From Rallus limicola (taxonomy: Eukaryota; Chordata; Aves; Gruiformes; Rallidae), in NCBI GenBank assembly GCA_022605955.1, contig JAKCOZ010000020.1, positions 10,777,001 through 10,841,000 on the forward strand: DNA of 64,000 nucleotides. The letters are read 5' to 3'. The notes below the pieces were generated by a model that had not been told where the DNA came from, did no database searches, and saw nothing but the letters and a program-made list of their open reading frames with translations. Positions 26,992-39,804 of the stretch are shown in pieces. How positions within the stretch are numbered: the first letter of the stretch is position 1; each line of letters starts with the position of its first letter. A program made the position numbers and the translations under genes.

Positions 26992-28213
26992 ATGAGTAAG
27001 GGGCCTGAAGTTGGGAGATTTACTGTCCTGATCACAATTCTGACTAAAGGATACCTGAAAGATACCTTCTAACTAGTTGTCAGTGCTATTTATGCAATTG
27101 CACATCTAATATGGATGTTGGAGAACCTAATCTGGAAAAAAAGCCTGCCATGAACTCTCAGCACACAGGGACAAAGTCAACATGATGAGAACCACCTAAC
27201 GACAGGAGAAACTGCTGGGCAGTGCTACCTACTACGTTTCAGACATTAGCTAGACAATCCATGAATATTCTTTGCATGGGATATGCTTTCTAGTAAATAC
27301 ATAAATTGCATCCATTAGGCCCTTTATGATTTCTTCATCCTCATCTTCTTTAACTGAAATGTAAATGGCAAATAATAACCAAGCCATTTACCAACTTAAT
27401 ACATAGAGAAAATTCTTAATTATGAAATAAATTAAGTTAAAGCCTGAGAATTTTCTGTCTGAAGGAAGAGAGACATTAATCCAACTACAGAGGTTACAGG
27501 ACAGTTTCAAAGCAATCTTTTTTTTTTATCACAGTCACAGAAATAAATATACTGACTAATGGAAATGCCAGACAAAACTCTGCTTGACATTGAACCTTCC
27601 TCTCCTAGCAAAGAAAAATGAGCTACAATTAAATATTTAGCCAGTCATGCCTGGTGTGACACTGTAGAATTGTTAAGTTTGCATCACTTTCCAAAATGAT
27701 GGACCAATTAAATTCCTTTAAGTAATGATTAAGTTATGATGTGCTTTGGTTACTGTCACATGAAGAGAGAATAGCTCTTTCCCATTATATGTCAAAGTCC
27801 TATAGGTCACTGTCCAAGCTCCATCTACAATTCCCAACAGATAATTTTGTCTTTATATTTCTCAGCTTATACTGAAAACTGAGTTATGATTATTGGAATC
27901 CTGTTTAAAATTGATGCCTGAGTTCCCTATTTCCCTAGCATAAGGCACAGTTCATGAAATATACAGGTTCCCTGCAAGGGAAACCTTGTTTCCTTAGGTC
28001 AGACACAGCCATTGGTTGAAATATTTAATCCAACAATTTTAAACTTTGTACAACTGCTGAAATACGTGTAATTAACTCAAAAACCTTTGAAGTAAAATTT
28101 AACCTCAATAACATGGGACTAGTTCACTGAAACTGCCATTGGACAATGCAAGCATTTGGGTCTTGAGGCAGGTACTCACCAGGAAGCAACAGGAATCGGC
28201 TCTTTCATAGGAG
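26992..28213. other. intergenic DNA upstream of copy C
   Basis: AT-rich with no exon or RNA gene recognised. The 3' end must include the promoter and 5' UTR of copy C. Confidence 0.45.
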
Positions 28214-31200
28214 ATGGCTCACTTCTTCTCTGACCTGGTGAGTATCTGGCCACTCTTTCTCAGGGCTCTGACTTATAATGAACAAAGCTAGAACATAATA
28301 CTAAAGATCCAGATTCCTTAAGGATTGTAAACATTTTTGGAACAGAGACCATCTTTTTCTTCTGGATTTAAACATCACCAAGAACAGTGGGGCTTGGGGC
28401 CATGAAAATCATGTTCCATAGTCTTTTACATAAAAATAAAAATAAAATAAAATAAAATAGATAAAACCTAACAAAAGCCATGCCAGTCCCACCACTGACA
28501 ATGCTACTATACTTTTTTTCTTCTGAATTACTGAAGATAACACTAATTATCAAGCACTGCGATTACTTCCCAAAGGAATGAACAGATTCATTGTGTTGTG
28601 AAAGGCAAGGAAATTCATGACAGAAGCTTTAAAGCAAATTACTTTCCTCATTTCATCCAAAGATAATTCCTGTTATCCATCAAGACTTTACATGGTCTTA
28701 AACAGGGAAGAAGTGATAAGCTTTTCTTTCTCTATTTCTCCACTGCCAGTGAGAAGCTATTTTTCTTTCCTTTTTAAGTATTAAAATTGCTAATTTGTGA
28801 GTCTATTAAAATTAAAAAAAGAAGAGAAACTGAGTTCTTAGTTTGTTTGAATGCTTTTGCCAATTAGCAAATCCACTGAATTTGAGACAAGATTTTTAAG
28901 GAGATGTAGAGTCTTCTTGTCCATAGCTCCTTGGTTCTTGTAATGTGATAATTTGGGAAACCCAGCTGTGGACTAATGAAGGAACAAGCTCTTGAAAGAT
29001 TCACCTAAGAACCATAAAAAGGACCATTTCTCTAAGTGTCTCCCAGTCCAGCATTATTCATAGTTGCATTACTTTTTTTTCCTGCCTGGTTGAATGTTCT
29101 ACCAGCTTCTCTTCATCCAGGCACCAATCCCCAAAAAGCTCTTGAAGTTCATATCTGACATGAGTAGAACACAGAGCACAGTGTCCTCTATACAGAGATG
29201 ATGTTGCTCTCCTGGTCTGTGATGTGCTGAATAAAAAGGGAGCAGCAGTTAAACCCCAACAGACCCTGCACAGATACTGTTGGGGCTGAACTCCCAATTG
29301 TCCTAGGTTTGCTCTGCTGGGTGCAGTCTAGGCTGAGGATAACTCTTTCTAGCCCTGCAGGCACTTGGAAACAGGCTGGATGACCAGTGGTATCACATAC
29401 TTAAAAAAGGTCTAAGTAGTTACATGTTATGTTTTTTCTTATTTACAGTTAAAATTATTTAATGCATCAAAGCAGCCAGAGTGTCTCTAGTATTTCCTTG
29501 AGCAAGGAAATATTAGATGGACAGTATTTCCCTAGCCTGGGAGATGCTAAGCCCTTCAATGTGCAAGCATGTACCTTCATGGTTAAGTAAGTAGAGAAAA
29601 AAAATATTGAGAATGGAGAAATAAAATCCCAAGTCAGTCAGGAAGATATTTGTTTTAATACAACTACAAGAGGCTATTCCAAATTAGCCTCTCAGTAGAC
29701 CGTGCCTTTCTGAAAAAGCTGAGTTAAAAGGGTCTTTCCTTTACTGTGCTTAAAGATATGACACAGTCAGAAATTAAAGCTGAGACTACAATAAAATTCT
29801 TTTGATTTTAATGCTGTACTTTTGTGGCATGACATTATGTTATTGGTTACTGTGGATTACAGACAAGGAAGCTGATTCCCTCTTCCCCACATCCAGGGCT
29901 GCCAACCTGTCAGATAGTGCAGACATACAGTTAAAGCAGTACTATCAGGAACATGTTTTAAAGCTCTTTCTTGCAAGCAAAGTGGTGGATTATTGTTCAT
30001 GTACCAGCACTTGGTCTCACTGTGGCACCGTGGCTGATGATTACATTTTGGAATTAGGTTAGAGTGATTTTGTAAAACTGTTTAAATACAGGTAAATTTG
30101 AAGTGGACAATGCAGGGGAAGGGGGGATAACACAGTTTCCAAAGAGGATATGAAGGGGACAACAGAGTTTCCAGAGGGCTACAAAGACTCTGGCCCTGCA
30201 CCAACCTAGACTAATGTGAAGGTGATGGAGCATTTTATTCTTGCTTTGCAGGTTCAGTTCCAGGGATTGTTTCAAATGATCTTAGTGTTGGGAATTGGTG
30301 GTAGTTTTCCATATGGATTCCACATTTCTGTCATCAACTATCCTTCTGTGGTAAGTAGCCATCTCCCTGAGGTTGAAAACGGGAAGTGGAGAGGTGCCTG
30401 CCACAAGTCTCAGGTTTACTGAGCACTCAGCTGGTCTATCTGCACCTTTTCTTTGGCAAACAGTAGCATTGGAGGTGTAGAGAAATTCTTCTCCTTTAAA
30501 GAACAGGATTGCACTTCCTGTTTTAATTAAATAGTAACCACATAGCATACAGACTTCCAAAGGAAGGCAGGAATTGTGCATTATCCTTCATCAAGAAGTT
30601 ACTGACTGATACCAACTTGAAGATTTTGCAATGTGATCTCAGCTAACTTGTTTTACAAGGAAAGCTAATCTCAAAAGAAGTGTAACTTTAGATCCTAGAG
30701 CCAGATCTGAAGTGCAACAGTCAAATAACAGGAAGGGATCTTATTGTCCATTCAAATCTGATTTTATTTTTCAGCACATCAGGAAGTTTATTAATGAAAC
30801 CTGGATAGAGCGACACGGCTCTCCTCTCCATCCTGAGACAATCATGCTGCTGTGGTCCTTCATTGTGTCTGTTTATGGGATAGGAGGATTCCTGGGGAGC
30901 CTTGGCTGTGGCTACTTGACTACAAAGTACAGGAAGTAAGTGTTTCTTGTAACAGCTCCATAGTCAGAAAGTGCAGGGAAATGCCAAGGTGAAGGAACAA
31001 ACAAGCCTCCTCTTCTCGGCAGACACTGTTTGAATGAAGACTAAAATGATCTGGTTTGCCAGCACATCCACCTCTCTCAACTAACAAGCAGGTTTTTGTC
31101 CTGCTCATCTGACCTCTCTAGGGAACTGCATTTCTGTAAAAGATGCATTCATCATCTCATTACCAGATCACTGCCTCTGGGAGTAGCAGGACAGTGAACC

Positions 31201-34200
31201 TGGCTTGTGTTCTCTTCAAAATCCACTATGACTCTTAGAACGATCTCTTGAATGCCACAAATTAAAAAGAAAAAAAAAGTCTTGTGTTGAAATACATTAG
31301 CTGCAGTTAGCCTAACCACTGGACACCACTGTGTGGAAGATATCCTTAAGTGTCCAAGAAAAGCCAGATTTCCATTTAAATACACTAATTTTGGGGTGAT
31401 TACATGATATTAATTAGAAATATCCATTTCTAATCTACTGAAAATGTGAAGAGAATAGAAACAAATACATTTCCTGTAACTATGCTATAACAATACAATA
31501 AATGCCAAAACAAACTTTCCAAGAGACATCTCTGCTCTTGGCAATCCATTTTATTGCAAGTCAGTTCCAAACTCTCTTTCCCACTGGATGGAGAAAGGAT
31601 TCCTTGCCAGTCTGGTCTGTTCTCAGTGCCTTGTGTGTAACACCACTAATTTCATTTGCAGAGAAATTGGCAAACATATCTACTTGGTGTGACCCACTTA
31701 AAGATCTGCTCCACAACCCACTGATCCAGAGGCCCCTCATATGGGTCTCAACAACCCATCTTAGCCTGCCTGCACTGTGTTCTTTCCTATCAGGTAAGTG
31801 CCCCCAAGAAATTTCTTGTGGGACACTGCCTCATCCCACAGTCAGAGGGGTCTCACAAGACTGGAAACAAGATCACACACTTCTCCTATGGGTTATTTAA
31901 CACACAATAACCTAATGTGCAAGAGGACTCTTGTCTAGGAAGCATCACATCAACAACTGAGTGCAAAAGACTGATGTCAAAAGACATCAGGGTTGCAAAC
32001 ATACCAGCTAGCTATTCACATGAAGTATCTTCTAGAATATGCTTCTCAAAACTTCTTCTGCCACCTCAGATCACATCCATTTAGCCAAGATTGTCTTTAA
32101 TATGATCCATTCTAGAAAGGGAGCCAGGGACTCTGATAATTTCTGGGGAAGAACCTGACATTTTATGAGGAGCTGGGCCAATTCTTCAATCTCTTTTCCC
32201 CACTTGTACTGTGGAAATGTTGATGAAGCGTTCCAGTTGTTTAAATTCTAGGCTAAGAAATATTAATGAATTAAAAAATAAAGGATTCTGACATTTTTAA
32301 GAGTAACTTTGACTATCCAAAGTCCAAATTATTTCAGCCATTCCTCAAAACAGCAAGAATGGCTGTACCATGCTTCCTGTCACAGCAAGATTAGTCCAGA
32401 GCACAAAACGTTCTCATTTCACACTAAATTCTCATGGGGGTTTTTTGGGTTTGTTTTTTTTTTTTTCTTTTCCAGAAAAAAGTGCCAAATGTGCACCAAC
32501 CTGATCATGCTGGTAGCTGCACTTTGCATGGCCTTCAGTAAAACAGCCAAATCCTTTGAGATGATTCTCGTTGGACGCTTTCTCTATGGCATTGGTACAG
32601 GTATGTGCTCATACCACTGTGAAGCACAAGCATCCTTGCTCTCCCAGGACTGACTCTACAGGTATTGCCATTCTTGGGGAATGATTTTTAAAGCAAATAC
32701 TCTAGGTACTTCATAAAAGTGAACAGCATCATCGCTTTTGCAAGAAATTTTAATCCAGAGTGAATGTAGGAGAGGATGGAGTCAGAAAGTGAAGCATTTC
32801 TCAGTATTTTAAGAGTCATTTATTCTCTTCTATGTTAAAGGTTTTTCTCTGAATATACATCCTCAGTATGTAGGAGAGATTTCACCCAAGAAGCTGCGTG
32901 GATTTACCAACTCAACAGTTGCTGTTTTTCTGACACTGGGTAAACTCACGGGGCAGGTTATTGGACTACGGTAAATACTCCAATCTTTCTAGCAGCTTAC
33001 ACTAAAAGTAGTAGAAACCTCTATAACTCTACCCTCTCACCTAGGCAGTGACTGAGAAACTATTCCATCTTCCCTAAAACAGGCTTTAGCTTATGCCAAA
33101 AGAAATGTTTTGCTCGTATTTGAGGCCATAGTTTTAAATATAGGAGCAAGAAAAATTAATTACTCTGATAATCTGATTTCTTCTTATTTCCATACCCTTT
33201 CCACTAAGGAACTTCCCCTTCAAAATTTACTACTCTTACATGAAAATTCTTAGCAAGATGTTTTGGTCCTGTGGTCAAAAAGTGGTGAAATCAGCCCCAT
33301 CAGCTCTCTGGACATGTATCCTAATGATACTTTGAAGGTTTTTCAAAATGGCAAAATAATTTCTTTAAAACTGTCAGAAATAAAAATAGCTGAATCTGTG
33401 AAATTCAGGTGTTTGCTGCAGTGCAGCCTTGAATGGAATTTGAGCTATCCTCATCCCTCAGGAAGACTTCCTGAACATGCATTCCATTATTTCAGCATAC
33501 TTTTGTTTCACATACACTTTCCAGGGAGATTTTAGGAAGCGAAGCTTTGTGGCCGTGGTTGTTAGCATCTAGTGGACTTTCAGCATTGGTTCAACTGGTC
33601 ACTCTCCCATTTTTCCCTGATTCACCATCCTACCTCCTGATACAGAAGGGTAATGAGGAAGCCTGCAGGAAAGGTAGAGTGTCTACTTCCCTCACTTACT
33701 TCACTTCATTTGATACGTTAGAGTGACAACCTCTGCAGAAGATAAGAAAGCAGGGTAGAGCTGTACAGCAAAGCCCAGTGCCTTGCAGTAATGGTTTGAA
33801 ATAAACCATTCCAGGTGCCTGCAGTGACACAGTTCTGTTAACCTGGGCCCTCACTCTAATCAATTCAATCAGTTATGACCAGAAAGACATATATATATAT
33901 ATATATTAGCATGCCTAATATTTCCTGCTTGGGAGCTACTCCTTCAAAGGAAACCATTTAGACAGTGCATTTTTTATTAAATAAAATGTAATTAATATAT
34001 TTATTTAATATATCTTAAAATGTAATTAATATATTTATTTAATATATTAATATATATTAAATAAAATGTAATTAATAAAATGTTTACTTTGATCACAATT
34101 CACTCAGCTTTAGAAGTGATGCTATACTGCCAACCAGAGAGACAAAATCATTGCATCCACCCCAGGCCCAACCAGATGTCAGAAGCAGAGAGCACCAACA

Positions 34201-37200
34201 CCACCACCTACACCAACGGACGGGCAGAATAAAGGGTTTAATGGAACCACTCGTGATGGCAGAATAATCCACTCCCCTCTTTCTCCCCAACAGCCATCAG
34301 GAAGCTCTGGGGGGAAGGAGACCATCAAGCAGAGATCGATGACATCATGAAAGAGAAGGCTGCGATGACGAGCACGAAAACCTTGCGTGTCCTCGAACTC
34401 ATAAAAGAGCGATCTTTGCGCTGGCAGCTTTACATCTTGATGACTGTCATGACCACCTTGCAGCTCTGTGGAATCAATGCAGTTGAGTGCAATCTTGAAC
34501 CCCAGAACAAGAGACAACTCTAGGCAGCATTATAAACCCTGCTGAGCTAATGCTATTTACACCAGTTTAGGATTCCAACACGGTTGCAACACTTTTGTCA
34601 CAGGTGCATTTCCTCTCTGCATTTTTCAGATATACTTCTATTCTTTTGAAGTATTCCACACAGCCAAGTTTGAAGAATACCTTATCCCATACGTGTCCCT
34701 GGGAGTTGGGTTATGTGAATGCTTATCCTCTATACTGTGTGTAAGTCTTTCCAGACTTGACTTCGAAGGCAAAATTTAATGTGGTCAACAGTTGTACTTT
34801 TCCTTACTTATAACTGGGCTCAGGGAAGATTTGCATAACCTTAGACACATCTTCCTGCCTCTGCCAAACCACATGCAGGATAAAAGGCTGTTCTTTTCCC
34901 AAATTATTTGCGTGACTGTATGTCTTTTGATAGATTTTTATTTCATAAAATAATTTTCTGATGTTCTAAATTAGATCACAGAATCGTAGGGGTTGGAAGG
35001 GACCTCGAGAGATCATCGGGTCCAACCCCCCTGCCAAAGCAGCTCCCCAGCTCATATTGCACAGGTCGGTGTCTAGATGGGTCTTGGATATCTCCAGAGA
35101 AGGAGACTCCACACCCCCCCTGGGCAGCCTGTCCCAGGGCTCCCTCACCCTCACTGTGTAAAAGTTCTTCCTCATGTTGGTGCAGAATTTCCTGTGCTCT
35201 AATTTGCAGCCATTGCCCCTTGTCCTGTCTCCACAGACACTGTGGAGAAAAGGGGCTGGCCAATTCCCCCTCCATCCCATGCTTAAGATATTTATAAACA
35301 TTAATTAGGTCTCCCCTTAGTCTTCTCTTCTCAAGACTGAACAGTCCCAGCTCACTCAGCCTTTCACAGATGCATGTCTGTATGTGTGCACAGTTTGATA
35401 TATACCAGCACACAAGAAAGGGAACTGTCTACCAACAGCCTGGGGTTGACTAATAAAGAGTGCTTAATTAATAATGAATTAGCTTTGAAGAAGCTAATCA
35501 AGAGCTAATAAAATTCATGAGAAATTAAGAGACTCTCAAATTACATTGATTTCAGGCTATTATTCAGGTAAGTCTTCTGCAAAGGACACGTGGGAGAGAG
35601 GGGAGGAATTGCTTCATTTGAGAACTGAGATTTATGAGCTGTGATTTCTGCTTTTCAGAGCACCCTTATAGACCGATTTGGGAGGAAGGTGCTGCTGTGG
35701 GGAGGGTACACGCTGATGTGTTCTGTGCTAGCGCTCCTTACCATGACACTGTCACTGCAGGTAAAGAGGCAGCAGCCTTCTGGCTACTTACCCCCTGCCA
35801 GCCCATCTCTCCAGTCTTGTCTTACAGGATGTGCACAAAAACTGGAGTTGGGGGCAGAAAAAGCAGAACTCTGCTATTCTGTTATGTAACTAATAGTTTG
35901 ATATCAATGGTTTCTCACTTTTAGCATCAGTTTTTCTGGATGCACTACTTCAGTGTTATCTTGATCTTCCTATTCGTTATCTTCTATGGAATTGGACCAT
36001 GTGAGTATACTAATGGCAACGTTGGGAAGAAATTTTGTGACATTTTTTGTTGGTGACACAACTGTCAGGGGAAGGACAGACAGTAAAAAGGCAAAAAGTT
36101 CTGGAAATTAAGGAGGGAACGGCAGATATGTGCAAGTGGGAGACAGGAAGAAGATGCAGAGACCTCAAATTTTGTTGCTGATCATGTGATCTAAATAATT
36201 TAAAATACAGTATCATGTCCCCCAGAGGGTTTGAGACAGAGATTTCAGAACAATTTTTAAAATACTCAGATAAAAACAAGATACTAGGCATTGCCAGGTA
36301 TATTACAGTCATCATCTTCAATAACTTACCAAGTTAAGCTTGGCATAAAATCAACATGGTTCAGGTGGAACTGACTACAGGAGCCAAAAGAGGACCTGGT
36401 TTTATAAGTTACCACACTAGTAATGGTCACCAATGCAATATGGCACCAGAAACAGGCTTCCAGTATGTATGAGAAAAACCTAAATTAACTACTATATTCC
36501 TTTCCCAGAATCAAGATCTTTCACCTTCATAGCAGAGGCCACCTGCCAGCAGCCCACCTCACCATTGGGGTGCTCTCTGGCAGGAGCAAGGAAACAAGAT
36601 CGTGTTTTGCTTTTCTTTTTCAGCTGGAGCCACTATATCTATCATGGTTGAAATATTCAGCCAGTCATTCAGACCATCAGCCTTTCTGATTGTTGGCTGC
36701 ATCAACTGGATGGGACTGTTTGTACTTGGGATGATTTTTCCATTGATTGTTGTAAGTGGCTCTAACTGGATCCCTCCCTCCAGGGTAATTTTCTTCTGAA
36801 TGGTGACAGAGAGCAAAGTAATAACAAGAAATTGCCATGATGTGCAAGGCTTAGAGCCCTGTCCAAACACCAAACCTGCTCAGGAATCTTCCAGGTCTCC
36901 CAGAGGAACAGCAATTGGACTTGGGTCAAACGTGGCCAGTGGAATATCCTGGTTTGATACCCACCCTGATCTGTGTATTGAGCACACCTTTGGATTTTAA
37001 TTAGTAAGACTTGCATCCAAAGGCAGGGAAACAGAAATTAGATTCTAATTTGCTTTGTTTTGCTTGCAGGATAACCTTGGACCCTTCTGCTTCCTTATCT
37101 TTTTGGGAATACTCACTTTTTCAGCAATATTCATCTATCTGTATCTCCCCGAGACCAAGGGAAAGTCAATCATGGAAATAAAAGCAGAGTTCAACAAGCT

Positions 37201-37276
37201 GAATTTTGGGAAAAAAGAAACCTCAGTCACTGAAAATAGCTTTCCTAAGGAACAGTTGTTCTGCACCAAACTCTGA
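28214..37276 (+). CDS. SLC2A11L: SLC2A11-like sugar transporter, copy C (complete)
   Basis: Complete 499-residue GLUT-family transporter with exon sizes identical to copy B. Coding exons: 28214-28237, 30252-30350, 30775-30935, 32476-32600, 32841-32970, 33525-33673, 34294-34481, 34630-34740, 35659-35760, 35925-36000, 36624-36751 and 37070-37276. The start encodes MAHFFSDL and intron 1 is about 2 kb. Landmarks: NETW sequon in outer loop 1, [19 protein letters not shown] followed by IYFYSFEV in TM7, DRFGRK after TM8, GIGPSGA in TM10, PETKGKS near the end and a terminal FCTKL shared with copy A. Oddities: KYRKKK in the TM2-3 loop, where A and B keep the Gly of the GRR-type motif; PDSPSYL in place of PESPPYL; Ser replacing Ala in GPAGA through a changed exon 10 last base. 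None breaks the frame. The substrate is unknown. Confidence 0.93.
28431..28459. repeat. (AAAAT)n simple repeat
   Basis: Tandem AAAAT/AAAAAT units in intron 1 of copy C. Confidence 0.85.
33888..34083. repeat. (AT)n plus AT-rich tandem repeat in intron 6 of copy C
   Basis: An (AT) run at 33888-33906 is followed by a tandem repeat whose unit begins AAAATGTAATTAAT. Units start near 33983, 34017 and 34063, giving spacings of 34 and 46 bp. Nearly pure A/T. Confidence 0.8.
34975..35370 (-). mobile_element. CR1 LINE 3' fragment
   Basis: Typical avian CR1 tail, here reverse-complemented. The + strand begins TCACAGAATCGTAGGGGTTGG and continues with the family's recognisable phrases (GGTCCAACCCCCCTG, GGAGACTCCACACC, GGCAGCCTGTCCCAG). 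It is a 5'-truncated copy in intron 8 of transporter copy C. Confidence 0.93.
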
Positions 37277-39369
37277 GTGTCCAGAGGAGGAATTTGCATC
37301 TCTTAGAAAAGACAGGAAACGATGTTGCAATAGAACCAAACAGAAAACATTAAAACCAGACTGCAAGCTCTTCTGTCTCTTTTTCCTTTTTGCCTCTTCT
37401 TTATTTTTTAAGATAGATATGAAATTCATTAGGTTAGAAGTTTTTTCTTGCTGTTTTCTCCTACTTTAAGATCTACTGAATATAACAAGATCCTTTTCCT
37501 AAAAAAAAAACCCCAACCCACAAACTACAAAACAAAATCCCACAACTTCTATGCTGGCCTTCCTTATGAAGCTTTAAAACGTTTTGTTAGTAGTCCATAG
37601 GGCTGAAATCCTGCTACAGAAACACACATACAGGCTCTATGCACAGCCCTGGACACACAACTCTGGGCCCTCTTGTTCCCAAGAGTCCTGTCCAATGCCA
37701 CAGACACCTGAACAGTTTGTTACTGAGCTTCCCTAAACAAGACCTCACTAGATCTAAGCACCTCGGAATAATACTGTGTCTAGTTCTGGGCCCCTCAGTT
37801 CAAGGACATGGAACTCCTTGAAAGAGCCCTTCTGGAGATGTACTGGAAATTTCAGTGGAGAACATCCTAGTGACTCCAGGCAGGGAGAAGGACTTGCCAG
37901 AGTTGTTATTGTATACTAAAGTAAAATGGCTCCTATAAAACAAAGCACACTCCCAAGAGCATCTGTGGTGTCTAAGGATTTGATTTCCAACCTGGTACAT
38001 AAACTTCTGGGAATTACATCAGATGTTTTGAGAGAAGAAAAAGTTTGTTTTGGAACTGGTTTTCTTGTTATGTAAGCAAGCTGTGAATAACCAGTGATTA
38101 TTGGACCCAGCAGAAAAAATAGGTTGTGAAGTTCATTGGAAATACAGTCTAAGTTTTTCCAAGTGAGCACTAATAAATAGCATGATTTGTGACTAAATGC
38201 TTTGGATTATGACACCTGCTTTCAACTAATCACTGAAGACAAGATTAATCAATATTACCAACAGTGGCTCCTCTCCTTACGGATGGAGCTGACATCTGAG
38301 TTTGTTTTTGACATAGAAAACACGCTCTGAAAATTCTATTTGTACAGATTTTACTTCTGGATTTTTTTTTTCCCCAGGATTTTCATTTTTGGGTACTGGA
38401 GTCATAACCCACTAACATGGGTTGTAGCTGAACACTAGTATGTAGTAATTAATCTCCTAACATTTTATTTGCTGGCCTTTTACAGCAAGGGTGCTATAAG
38501 GAAGGAACTGACTTAAAATCACATGCACCACACAATCAACTTAAGCACATTCATATGGGAGTTTTTCACAATTTAAAGATATTTGTTTAAATTCCACCAC
38601 TGCAATACAAGCATTTAGCACAAGCTATAGAAAGCTTTCCCTCTTTTCCACAGGCTGGGGAATGGAGTGAATAGAAAAGTCCTTTAGTGACAGAAACCAC
38701 TGGGCATAAAGGCACCTGTCACATTTAACATGGAGAGACTAAAAAAAAAAACCCAAACCACATTTCTTTTACCCCCATCAGCATGTGCAACCTGCTTTCC
38801 CCACACACATCTCACTGCAAACACCCCCTACCAAATGCTGTATGAGCCCTCTACATCACTGCTCTCATTTAAGAGTCCACAAGGTATCAAAGAGAACTGA
38901 CCCCAGCTGTGTCACATCCTCCACTCTGGATAAAAGTCTCTCATTTTGGAAAGCCTGCAGATTTCCTATCTGTCAGGAGATCCTGTTGACTGCTAAAGGG
39001 CTACTTGCACAACAAAGGAACAAGCAGAAAACAAGCTTTCTCTGGGGGTGTAGAATCCAGTACTCACCACAGTGGAAAACCAAGACCCCAATCTTAAGGC
39101 ATCTCTGTCACACCTTAGTCCCAGTTTAGGGAAGGTCTCCACAACATGTGCTACTGGCGTTTTCCTGTTATGGTCTACTCCACAGAAGGAGTTCCAGACC
39201 TCACAACTGAGACATCCATCTAAAATTCTCAAATAATTATGACTTGTGTAAAGAAGCCCAGTACAACTCCCACTTTAAGCAGTCCCTGAAACACTTGCTT
39301 TTTAACTGGTTTTCACGATTGGGCTGTATCCAAACATGAAGTGTCATTCTGGGTGCTTTGATTTACAGA
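37277..39369. other. intergenic DNA between copy C and MIF-like gene
   Basis: Contains the copy C 3' UTR; a candidate AATAAA lies at 38172-38177, about 900 bp after the stop, but nothing confirms its use. No other gene seen. Confidence 0.45.
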
Positions 39370-39550
39370 TTCACAGAATTTTAGGGGTTGGAAGGGACCT
39401 CCAGAGATCATCAAGTCCAACCCCCCTGCCAAAGCAGGTTGCCTAGGACAGGTTGCACAGGTTGGCGTGCAGGTGGGCCTTGAATATCACCAGAGAAGGA
39501 GACTCCACAATGCCCCTGGGCAGCCTGTCCCAGTGCTCCATCACCATCAC
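39370..39550 (-). mobile_element. CR1 LINE 3' fragment
   Basis: Reverse-complement CR1 tail starting TCACAGAATTTTAGGGGTTGG on the + strand, with the same internal phrases as the copy at 34975. It ends about 250 bp before the MIF-like start codon. Confidence 0.9.
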
Positions 39551-39804
39551 TCCAGCTTCCCCTCCTACGAGAGCTGTTCATGGATTGTCTGCATTAGCAG
39601 CCAGCAGCCCGCAGAGGGCACATGGAGCCTCCTCTCTCCAGAGGCACCCCCATCTCCCCAACTGCACCTGAAAAAGGTACCTCTGACTATTTAAAGGCTC
39701 CTGAGGTGCCTACCAGCACAGTGGGTTAAGTCATCTTGTAGGTGGGTTAGAAAAAAAAGCTGTGAACAAGGTGAGCTGAAGGAAAAACCTCTTACAAACT
39801 GAAG

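Noticed and set aside
29802..30062. 86-codon frame in intron 1 of copy C
   Set aside because: Composition looks somewhat protein-like but I recognise no family, and it lies within an intron just before exon 2.
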